NCBI GenBank assembly: GCA_026225945.1
Contig: JAMJFZ010001133.1
Location: 9,382,501 to 9,446,500 of the forward strand
Length of the DNA: 64,000 nucleotides
Direction: 5' to 3'
Origin: Cricetomys ansorgei
Lineage: Eukaryota; Chordata; Mammalia; Rodentia; Nesomyidae
Shown: positions 55,319-64,000 of the stretch, one piece after another
Numbering within the stretch: position 1 is the first letter of the stretch
Layout: every line of letters starts with the position of its first letter
The notes under the pieces: model-generated
Databases searched by the model: none
Told to the model about the DNA's origin: nothing
What the model saw: the letters and a program-made list of their open reading frames with translations, nothing else
Program-made: the position numbers and the translations under genes

Positions 55319-55360
55319 CACACACATATACACATACAAAAATAAATAAATCAGTAACTT
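55094..55360 (+). mobile_element. B2/B3-class SINE, 5'-truncated
   Basis: ccagggtttgattcccagca, cgcctgtaactccagttcca and ggggatccaatgccctcttc, then an expanded CA/CT tail and aaaaataaataaatc. The tRNA A-box side is missing; it abuts the L1. Confidence 0.85.
55197..55335. repeat. Compound (CA)n/(CT)n microsatellite
   Basis: Roughly 80 bp CA with TACA interruptions and about 17 CT units (55281-55315). Opposite-strand RE/SV repeats in predicted frames are artefacts. Confidence 0.97.
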
Positions 55361-56503
55361 ATTTTTAATTCTGAGCATTAAGACTGTCTTACCTGTAACA
55401 CAGCTTTGTGTGCCTTCGTTCAATGCTTATTTTCCCATTCCTATATACCATTCTAAATGGTACATTCATCTTTTAAACTGAACCACAGATAATTAGAAAA
55501 CAGAAACTAAGAAATAAAAATCTGATAAGGATACACAGTCTGTTAGCAAAAAAATAGATGGTGGGACTGTGGTGGCAGCAAAAGAAACAGTCAGAGGCAA
55601 GGTGGGACAGTTACTCTACAGGCAACCATGCCAACCTAAGCCTAACACCATTTCATGCATATACAGCCACAATGATCCTGAGTCTCCTTTTAAAACCTGT
55701 TCAGCTAATGCCCTGCATATTCTAGTTATGACAGCAAAGAAGTACATACCACTCTTGCAGAGATTTCATTAGAAACTGTTGACATAATTTAAATGCCGGT
55801 GTTCCCTGGGGGACCATATTTTGCTATTCCACACGCGGAATGCTGTGAGCCTCAAGACAACTGAAGAGCATGGGCTATGAGTCCCAGCAAATGGAAAAAG
55901 GAGACTGCTTCTGCTAAGACACACTAAATATGTAGAGTGAAGCAGAGGCTCAATGACATGGCTATCCCAAATATCAGTCTCTGCTATTAGTAAAATCACA
56001 GTTCAGAGAAGAGAATTGAAGCAATCATCCCAGGCGGGACACACATTTACAAATGTCACATCGGAAGTATAACTTTATTATGGAAAAGCAATTTAAGTTC
56101 ATCACTAATGCCTGACATTTCAGGATGGTTCTTGCCCTGTTTTTACTAATCACACTCAGGGTAGCTCTGCCTTTCACAGCTCCATTTATGATTAGACTGC
56201 TGAACTTTACAGAAAGAGTTGCTGGGTGAAGCTCCAGGATGTGATTTTTTCGGGTGATCTTTGCCAATTCAAGTAGCATTGGTCTGTCTTCAGCTCTTTC
56301 CCTTTATATGAATCTAAGTCATTATACCAAGCTACCTTTTATGAGAAATATATGAAATTATCAACAATATCAACAAATTCTGAAAAGTTAAGTTTCCAAG
56401 GAAACCTATAATAGGAATTCCATCTTCTGTGGTTCAAAAACGATTAAAAATTGTGTGCTTGGTGGTCTGGCTTCTACCAAAGACAGCACAAACCCCAGTG
56501 TCT
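55361..56503. other. Repeat-poor sequence, part possibly conserved
   Basis: No element assigned. 56080-56300 is unique sequence (taactttattatggaaaagc, tccatttatgattagactgc) that may be conserved. No gene evidence. Confidence 0.4.
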
Positions 56504-56885
56504 TAATTAAGCTTCCTATTGCTGTGGTAAAATGCCATGACCAAAAGCAACTCAAAGAGGAAAGATGTTCCTTCATCTTAACAGCTTCCAGTTCATCATT
56601 CAAGAAAATCCAAGGCAGGAAATTAAGGCCGGAATCTGGAGGTAGGACCTGGTAAAAAGGCCATGGAAGGGTGCTGTTTACTGGCTTGCTCCTCAGGGCT
56701 TGCTCAGTCTTCTATTTATAGCACACAGGATCACTCATTAGCTCAGGAGTAGCACCACCCATTAAACAAGATATTACCATCACAGGCCAATCTGGTGGGG
56801 GACATTTTCTCAATGGAGGTTCCCTCCTGAAAAAGTGACTGTAAATTCTGTCAACTTGATGTCACACTAGCCAGCACACCCACTG
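56504..56885 (-). mobile_element. MaLR LTR (MT class), antisense
   Basis: gcttcctattgctgtggtaa, aatgccatgaccaaaagcaa, ccatggaagggtgctgttta, ctggcttgctcctcagggct, tctcaatggaggttccctcc and gtcaacttgatgtcacacta with gccagcacacc. A diverged relative of the LTR at 48412. Confidence 0.88.
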
Positions 56886-57084
56886 TGCATGAAGCAAGCT
56901 TTCTTCATATTCTGCATCCATGTGAGAAGCAAGTGTTAACTGACGATTAAAGAGCATAACTTGCCTCACTACCTACCTCCATCCTTACGTAAAAAGGAAT
57001 AAAAGGAAACACTTTTCCTTATTAATGTCTCCATCTCAGCTTAGGAACAATGAGCAAGGAAAACATGAATATGCGTGGACCAGT

Positions 57085-57340
57085 TACTTGCTCCAGGTAT
57101 CTTATAAATATTATCTCATTGAATTCTCACAGCATCTCTATTCTGGAGATAGGATTGAACAATTCTATCTTGCATGTAAGAAATCCATGTTGCACATAAG
57201 AAACCCATGTTGCATGTAAGAAAGCTGCACCTTGGAAGACTTAAGTAGTTTGTTTAAGGCTGCACAGATAGACGATGGGGGAATTGGGCAGCAAAAGCCA
57301 GACACAAAGCTCCCAATCACTGTGATTAATGGGCATTAAC
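57085..57340 (-). mobile_element. MIR SINE, antisense, with internal tandem repeat
   Basis: ttacttgctccaggtatctt, attatctcattgaattctca and then after the repeat accttggaagacttaagtag, gtttaaggctgcacagatag, ggcagcaaaagccagacaca. This is reverse MIR split by a 20-bp tandem. Confidence 0.6.
57171..57223. repeat. 20-bp minisatellite, 2.65 copies
   Basis: Units tgcatgtaagaaatccatgt, tgcacataagaaacccatgt and partial tgcatgtaagaaa, inside the MIR. Confidence 0.92.
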
Positions 57341-57489
57341 ATGTTGCAAGTTGAACAAATGAGTGTGACTGTTTATAAACATAGACGACTAGCAATTATT
57401 TCAGCACTCATAATCATTTTTATAGAGATTTTACAAACTCTAAGATGCAGTCATTCATAGATTAACTACTTTCTGAAGATAACAATTTG

Positions 57490-57568
57490 GCGCTATCTAT
57501 GTGGGTCCAACTGGTAGAGTGTTTACCTAGCTTGAATGGAGCCCTGGGTTTGATACTGAGCACTGAGA
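57490..57568 (+). mobile_element. ID/B4-like SINE head
   Basis: aactggtagagtgtttacct, agcttgaatggagccctggg and tttgatactgagcactgag: tRNA-derived head only. Confidence 0.65.
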
Positions 57569-57591
57569 GATTGCCCACATTGAGTGGGCCT

Positions 57592-57918
57592 TCAGGTATG
57601 TCTGTGGGGGATTGTCTAAATGAAGTTAATTGATGTGGGAAGATCCAGTCCACTGTGGGCGGCATAATTCCCTAAGTAAGGGGTACTGAAGAGTGGAACC
57701 AGACATAAGCAAGCAAGAAAGTAACATATAAACATTCATTTCTCTATGCTTTTGAGTATGTGATGGGATGTGACCTGCTATTTGAAGTTCCTGTCTTGAC
57801 TTTTCCATAATGATGGACTATAACCTTGAATTGTGACTGGAATATACCTCTACTTCCTCTAACTTGATTTTTGCCAGAACGTTTTATCACAGCAAGAAAA
57901 ATGCAGCTAAGACAGTTT
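57592..57918 (+). mobile_element. MaLR LTR, 5'-truncated
   Basis: gtatgtctgtgggggattgt, gaagttaattgatgtgggaa, gatccagtccactgtgggcg, gcataattccctaagtaagg, taatgatggactataacctt and ttttatcacagcaagaaaaa with gcagctaagacag. Confidence 0.88.
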
Positions 57919-60629
57919 GTTATGTAGTTAGATCAACTCTTCTGTGGTCTTAACAGTGTTTAAGGGACATTGTGACCATCAGAGATACTAAGACACAGCT
58001 GTAGTAGTCTTCATTGTTTGGGGTTATCTCATGTTTAACTCCTTTTTGAAACTGTTTGAAAGCCCTTGATTGATCTTATGACTGTCTGACAATCAGACAC
58101 CTGTTATTTTTTAAATTGAAATTTGATCATGAAAGCCGTAGCTTTCCAGTAGGTTTTCCAGTAACTTGTCAGGCTGTGCGGAAAGACAGAGGCCCTGGGC
58201 TCCCTCTAGGCCTGCCTCTCTCAGTTTTACTGTTCATGTCTACACTGTACCTAACCCTCCAACATTTGGTGTAAAAATAGAGTCAATCTAAATATGATAA
58301 ACCTTACATAATGTAGTAAGATGATGATGTACTAAAAATATGTTAAACACAAAAATAGGATCAACATATAGCAAGAGTTACAAGTAATTATAGTGATAAT
58401 TGTCTAGGAAATGTATGTGCTATAACATTTATATTAATCTGTGACTTATCACCTCTCAAAATCTAGTTACTTGGTAAAAAAAATTAATTTAAAAATAAAT
58501 TACACTTGTAAAATATTATAGCTTATGATACAATAATAACCATAAGTCACTACTCAGGAGTCATATCTACTTCTCCACCATTGATGTAGTAGCCTTCCAC
58601 TAATTTGGAAAGAACCTTCATATTCTCCTAAGTCTTGTGTCACGGTATAATGTACCAGGGGTACTCAATCATCCCTTATATGCTACAAGGCATTTATGAC
58701 CCTTGTCATTTTATTCTGTCTTGCAGTGGCCCTCCTCAAGGTACACTGTATTGCAGATATGGTAATATTAGTCAACTTTAATCTAGGTGACTCACTTCCA
58801 GACAATGCAAACTTTCTTAGGGTAAAGCCAGTGTCCCAGGTGTTTGCATCCTAAGAAGACTCTCAGAGGTGTTCCTTTGCTAATCCAAATTGTTACATTT
58901 ATCCTCCTGAAATACTACGATGTTGAATTCTACCTACATTTTCAATCTGATGAAATCAGTTTGAATGACGATTCCCATCCATCATATTATCTCTCTTTCC
59001 CAGCTTCTGTCATCTAGAAATTTGATAAGCATGTCTTTATATAAGTCAAAGTTTTTAAAAATGTATGAAACAAATTTTTAAACAGAGCCTTGTTAGAAAA
59101 CTTCTAAATACTGCTTTCTAAGTGAATGAATGAGTCACTTAACCAAAATTGTTTGAAATGAATACCAGCTAGCTATGCCCATCTCCCTGCTGCATTCACG
59201 ACCATCCACTTACTTGACACATTATCCTGGATTGTTAATCAAGACATCATTTTCTTCTATCTGGTCTTTAAAAATGTTTCCACTTCGCCATGATTTTAAA
59301 ATAATTGCCAAAACATCCACTATCCCACCCACTCAGGCTATGATGACACACCAAAAACTACAGAATGATCTTCTATGTTCCTCGGATTTCAACTACCTGC
59401 TAAATTTTTCCAATTTAATCATTATTCTCCTTGAAAGAGAAAAGAGAATCAAAACAGAGTATGAGCAGCCTCAGTTCCTCCCTCTCTGTGTTTGCATTGC
59501 ACCATCTGAAACAAGCAGGGGATTTTTCACTTATTCATTTGATTATCATAACTGAATGAATCTCTCAGCTTCACATTTCTCACAACCCACAGGGATTCTG
59601 TGATCTGTATTCATCCTTTTGTCTCCCCTACTGCTATGTAGCAATTTCCTGGAGTTGCAACACGCCATCCTAGAGGGAGGCCTGTTAGGACTCAGAATAT
59701 TCAGAGAGAAGACCCCTTAAGACTCAGAAAGTACACAACTCACAAGTCCCAGTAAGTCCATGAAACTTAGGGAGACTTAACATCCACAAGGCTCCTCCCT
59801 TTCCAGGCTGTTGGGGAAAAGAGACTCTGAGAAGAGATACAGAGTTCCAGCTTTGATGACCCATGCTAGAATGGAAGGGTTTTCAATGATGAAGTGCCTT
59901 TGAGTCATCCATGCTCCTGTAAGAAACCCCTCATCCATACTCTTATAAGTAATCCCCCAAAACTCACTGGTTGACCATATTGGGTTTTGGTGGTATTGTT
60001 AGTCTGTTGTAGACTCCTTATCTGTGGTGAGTAGATATTTGTTCACATCTCCCCAGGAATAGTGTCACACAACACCTATTTGTAATAACTCTTTAACATC
60101 TACGCTCACAGAATTGCCAGTACAGCATCATCATTTCCTTAACTAAGCATTTCCAATTCCATTCCCCAAACCTGTTATCCCTCTTGAATTCTTTATCCTT
60201 GAAAACCGCCTTTCTCATGTCACGAAATTGCCCAGCTGGTAACATGCTTGAGCTATTTGCCTTGGTGGCTAATATTGTAGAATTGAAAGATTCAGAGTTT
60301 TTTGGTTTTGTTTTGTTTTTTTTAAGATAGAGATGACATAAAAGTAATCTCTAATATTATTGTAAATTATTATTAACTATATGCATGGAATCTATACACT
60401 GGCTTCAATTAAGAAGGAAAGTAAAAGAAGCATAAATATATGCACATACTAATGCACAAAGCAAAACTTGCCTCAGGAAAATCATGTTAGCCAAATAAAC
60501 AGCTCAGCATCCATGGAGAAGCCATCCAATTGGATCACATTCAAGGTGAAGTGTAACTTTATGTCTTTCAGTTCACTGTACATTGCCTTGGTAGGTAATG
60601 GCAAATGAGATGAGAGGCCTCTTTCCTCT
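57919..60629. other. Unassigned, mostly AT-rich non-coding sequence
   Basis: No confident repeat. The 126-residue frame at 59175-59555 is the longest outside repeats, but I see no domain, signal or splice pattern. The part at 59690-60075 has LTR-like features (aagtaatcccccaaaactca) of unknown family. 58280-58540 is very AT-rich. Confidence 0.4.
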
Positions 60630-60870
60630 AAGAGCTTCCATTCCAGCAGGAAAGATCTTACAACAACAAGTAAATAAATTAAAGAATTAAAATACCAGAT
60701 GGAAAGGGGTGAGGAAGATCACTCTTTTAAATAAGCTGGTTAGAGAAATCTCTCTAAGAAAGTGGAATAAATTAGAAACTGATGGCTAAGAAATACTCAG
60801 CTGGGTAAACACTGAAAAGAGAAATTCAGGAAGAGAGCAATATCCCAAAGATCAAAAGGAGAGAAAGCTG
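60630..60870 (-). mobile_element. L2 LINE fragment, antisense
   Basis: gagcttccattccagcagga, aacaacaagtaaataaatta, ggaagatcactcttttaaat, tctctctaagaaagtggaat and gaaattcaggaagagagcaa follow reverse L2 order. Confidence 0.65.
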
Positions 60871-60958
60871 TCAATCACAGGAAACCCGCATACAGAAAAA
60901 AAGTAATAGTACAGGGATTCTAAGTATTATAAATATCTGTACTAAGCCTAAGGAAGCA

Positions 60959-60975
60959 CCAAAAAAAAAAAAAAA
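60959..60975. repeat. Poly-A tract
   Basis: A-run of about 15. Confidence 0.9.
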
Positions 60976-61068
60976 TTCTAAAAGAAGAAAACATAATGTT
61001 AGAAAAGTCAGGGAATAATGCCAAGTCAAAGAAGCTCACAGACACTTTTTTCCATTTCAAATTAATCT

Positions 61069-61290
61069 CAGAGTGGGTAGAAGGATGTCGTAACTGTTAA
61101 GAACACCAGCTGCTCTTCCAAAGGAACAGGGTTCAATTCCCATCATGCACATGATTGGTGGTAGCCATCTGTAGCTCCTGTCCTGGGTGACAGGAACCCC
61201 TCTTCTGGTCTCCTTGGGCACTGCAAGTACATGGTACACAAAGATGCATACAGACAAAATACACATAATGATAAATAAATTTTTAACTTA
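61069..61290 (+). mobile_element. B2-class SINE
   Basis: ccagctgctcttccaaagga, acagggttcaattcccatca, gtagccatctgtagctcctg, cccctcttctggtctccttg and a taataaataaattttaac-like tail. Confidence 0.9.
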
Positions 61291-61717
61291 TCTCAGAAGA
61301 GTGACCATCCCTTGCCTTTTTAAATATTTCTCCCACAGTCACTAGCAGGGTAACAGTAAGCTCATACATGACTCCACACCTTCTAATATGTCTCCAACAA
61401 TTACATATTTAGTGCTAAGCTGCTTGGTCATGTCACTTTTCACCGTTGCTCCACAGTTACTGACAACTGCCATAGTTCAAATGTGTTAAACCCCAAGTGC
61501 TGGCAGGCTCTCCCAAGATCTTTCCTTCTCACGACCCCTACTCCTCTTTGGAAATCACCTTTCCCTCGTCCCGTGTGGTGCTCAGAACAGGGTGTTTCCC
61601 GGGGTTCTCAAGTTAATGTGCAGAGAAGAGAACTGAAAAAATAGTTCAAAAAGACTAACATAACATAAAACAGGCCATAGAATTGTCATTTTTAAAGTAA
61701 ACGCTCAAGTCACATGA
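61291..61717. other. Unassigned non-coding sequence
   Basis: Nothing assigned. Confidence 0.45.
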
Positions 61718-61920
61718 CTAGAGAGATGACCCAATAGTTAGGAATGATGGCTGTTCTTGCACAGGACCAGAGTTTGGTTCCCAGCACCCTTGTCGGGTGA
61801 TTCACAACTACCTGTAACTCCAGTCCAGGTGATGACACCCTCTTCTGGCCTCTGTGGGCATGAGCATGCATGTATTTACACAGAGAAACACAAATAAAAA
61901 TAAAATAAAACTTAAACTAA
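61718..61920 (+). mobile_element. B2-class SINE
   Basis: gactagagagatgacccaat, gatggctgttcttgcacagg, accagagtttggttcccagc, caactacctgtaactccagt, accctcttctggcctctgtg and an aaataaaaataaaataaaac tail. Confidence 0.93.
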
Positions 61921-62604
61921 ACCTTAAGGTGAGCACGGAGGCTCACACCTGAAATTCGGTTGAGTTCTATCAAATAGGAAGAGGCAATACAGGCAGCAGC
62001 TGCCACAGGACTGTCCTCAGAGGGGAAGAGTAAAATTCATTCTCGGGAAATTCACAAATTTTAAGAAAAGTAATTTTCTGCTGTATGAAGTATGACATAA
62101 TTTCTTTCCCCCTATCTCCTTAATAGACCTTTAAGATAAATCTGAACTACTTTCCAAGGCCTCATGGAACGGAGTTGAGAATAAAGGCCTGCTTTTATTG
62201 GGATTTTATGTGTGAATGAATGGTCTGTAAATCCATACTTTAAAACCTCAGTTAGATCCTTACCACCTGTTGCTTGAAAAATACATCCCTGGCCCTCCTC
62301 TCTATCAGGAAGAATGGATTGTTCGGGTTTCCTTTTTATCATGTTCCTAACCCTCCGGGGTCCTCGCCAAGGTCCTCGCTCACTAACTCACTAAAATCAT
62401 AACCCAAATCACTCACACCCCTCCCTCCTCTCTTCCACTCTCTCCCATGTCATCATCTGCCGGTGTCCTTCTGTTAAACTGAAGGAAACCATGGCCCTGC
62501 CCCTTCGCCTGCTAAGCCTACTGACCTCCCTGGCTTACTAAGGGGAATATATCATCAACCTGTCATCGCTAATACCATTATTGTTAATATATGTTTTTCT
62601 ATAG
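61921..62604. other. Unassigned non-coding sequence
   Basis: A B1-like trace (gagcacggaggctcacacct) just after the B2, then pyrimidine-rich sequence (62400-62460) and nothing else recognised. Confidence 0.4.
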
Positions 62605-62957
62605 CTTGTGTGATAAAGGTCCCCTAGAGGCTCATGTGTTCAATTCTTGGGCCGCAATGTGGTCCTAGGGGATGGTGGCGAAGCTATAAAGGATAAAGCC
62701 TGTTGGGAGGAAGTTAGGTCATTGGAGCATGCCCTCAGATTGTGAGGATGAACCTGTCTTCTGTCTCTTTTTGCCTTTGGCATCCATGAGATGAGCAGCT
62801 TGTCTTAAGCTATTGGTCTTGCCACACATACTACCTCATTACAGGTCTGAAGTGGCAGGATGAACTGAACATTTGCTGAAGCAATGAGCCAAAAAAGCCA
62901 TTTCCTCCTTACGAGCTACCTTGGGTGTTTCCTCACAGCGATGGAAAGCTGACCACA
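62605..62957 (+). mobile_element. MLT1/MST-like LTR
   Basis: aaggtcccctagaggctcat, gttgggaggaagttaggtca, ttggagcatgccctcagatt, gcatccatgagatgagcagc, gaagcaatgagccaaaaaag and cacagcgatggaaagctgac with cacacac: full LTR order. Confidence 0.8.
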
Positions 62958-63399
62958 CACCCTTTTATCTCAGCTATAGCTTCTTCTCTCCCATGTTCTC
63001 ATGTCTCTGCCTCTTGGGTCTACTTCTGGAAACACCATATACAAAGATTCACATTCTTGTTACAGTTTTACAGAGCAAATCTCTGATATGTAGGTCCACA
63101 CTCCAAGCACTTTTTCCTCAATTTCTAGTCCTGAAGATGCAGGCGATGTCTCTGAGAACATTAATATGTGTTGTATTTGATAGTATCTCATTCTTAGTAA
63201 GGATTTTTTTAATGGTAACAATTTTTTACTCTTTTCCAATTACTCACCAAATGCCACGGATCCTACTTCTGAAGTGATGTTCAAACTCTACCTTTCCCTA
63301 AGGCGATCCATGCTCCAGCCCATCTTCAATGCTTCTCTGGATAGTAACAGATTCAACGCTGGATCCTTGTTGAACTTCTTGGCTCTATTTCAGAACTAT
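62958..63399. other. Unassigned non-coding sequence
   Basis: The 118-residue frame at 62921-63277 begins in the LTR and is Leu/Phe/Ser-rich without a motif. Not supported as a gene. Confidence 0.45.
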
Positions 63400-63575
63400 T
63401 CAATTCTCTTTTCTTGGAGCTATCACTTCTAAAACTCTAATTGGATCATATCATTGTCAAGCTCAAAACCCTTCAGAGACGTATCACCTACCAACTAAAA
63501 TAAAATCTCCTACCTGGTATGGAAAAGCCTCAAGGATATGGGAAATGTCCTTTCCCCACCTTTTCATCTCCACCC
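63400..63575 (+). mobile_element. L2 LINE fragment
   Basis: ttggatcatatcattgtcaa, gctcaaaacccttcagagac, gtatcacctaccaactaaaa and taaaatctcctacctggtat follow L2 ORF order. Confidence 0.65.
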
Positions 63576-63576
63576 A

Positions 63577-63577
<1 letters not shown>

Positions 63578-63620
<43 letters not shown>
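63578..63620. repeat. (CA)n microsatellite
   Basis: About 20 CA units. Confidence 0.97.
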
Positions 63621-63625
<5 letters not shown>

Positions 63626-63739
63626 TAATCCTTCTGTACCTGAACAGGAGCTCCTGTAGATGAGCATATATTAATTGTACAACATGATGAGTTTCAATTG
63701 CAATGTGTTCAAACATATAATGAATCACCATCTTACACA

Positions 63740-64000
63740 CATACATTATTTTTTCTCACGCCTTCTGTCTCCTTAGATTGGTCTCCTTTCTATTCTAAAA
63801 TGACCTCTCTTCTACTTTAATGTCTTTCTTTTTCACTCTGGAATCTTTAAATTCAAGGAAATGGGTGCATTGGTCTTTTTTAAGTCTGAACTACTTTGTT
63901 TTAACATGATGGTCTCTGGTTACATGCATGTTCATGCAAATGACATAAGTGCATTTTCTTTATGGCTGAATGATGCCCCATTGTATTTGCTTACCACATT
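63740..64000 (-). mobile_element. Rodent L1 3' end, antisense, runs off window
   Basis: Pyrimidine-rich 3'-UTR complement, then atggtctctggttacatgca, tgttcatgcaaatgacataa, tctttatggctgaatgatgc and cccattgtatttgcttacca: ORF2 end in antisense. It continues past the end of the window. Confidence 0.85.

Noticed and set aside
59175..59555. 126-residue plus-strand frame considered as an orphan gene
   Set aside because: No recognisable domain, signal peptide, conserved start context or splice sites. It lies in AT-rich sequence, so chance openness is the simplest explanation; not excluded.
62921..63277. 118-residue plus-strand frame as a secreted or membrane protein
   Set aside because: Begins inside an MLT1-like LTR, is Leu/Phe/Ser-rich and has no motif.

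Overview
The window is non-coding genomic DNA from a muroid rodent (mouse, rat or hamster type). I find no protein-coding exon, structural RNA gene or CRISPR array. The long open frames on both strands fall in microsatellites, in transposon remnants or in sequence with no recognisable motif. The muroid assignment rests on the repeats: B1, B2/B3, ID and composite B4-class SINEs (RSINE1, ID_B1), an Lx-type rodent L1, rodent MaLR LTRs (ORR1/MT type) and a URR1 hAT element. Older pan-mammalian repeats (L2, MIR, L1M, MLT1, Tigger1, MER5) lie beneath them. I cannot settle the species. The region is most likely an intron of a large gene or an intergenic desert.

Layout. 1-6.3 kb: sparse SINEs and MIRs, one MaLR LTR. 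6.3-10.3 kb: half of a Tigger1 transposon butted against an MLT1 LTR, then antisense L1 and an antisense MaLR LTR. 10.3-12.4 kb: a long antisense L2 broken by an ID-like SINE and carrying a directly repeated segment of about 175 bp, then an LTR. 13-16 kb: MIR, LTR, B1 and a well-preserved antisense L1M 3' end with a (TG)n tract. 17-29.5 kb: scattered SINEs, L2 and MIR, and a long (TG)n. 30-31 kb: repeat-poor, with an AT-rich block containing octamer and homeodomain-type motifs. 32-34 kb: L1 3' UTR, B2/B3, a Tigger4/Zombi-type element, and an RSINE1 split by a solo LTR with a perfect 5-bp target duplication. 36.9-39.3 kb: LTR, then an old sense-strand L1 split by B2/B3 and followed by B3. 40.8 kb: a complete URR1 with inverted repeats and 8-bp target duplications. 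41.7-46.9 kb: head-to-head LTR fragments, L2, another LTR, an ID_B1 SINE. 47-50.3 kb: largely repeat-poor, possible conserved non-coding sequence, with an LTR and a MER5 between. 51-57.9 kb: B2s, an Lx L1 3' region, two LTRs, a MIR with an internal 20-bp tandem repeat. 60-64 kb: L2, B2s, an LTR, and an L1 running off the end.

No genes work together here. The content is a record of layered insertions plus a few unexplained repeat-poor blocks. Family names come from recognising consensus-like sequence by eye, so subfamily names and exact ends are approximate. No novel system is visible.
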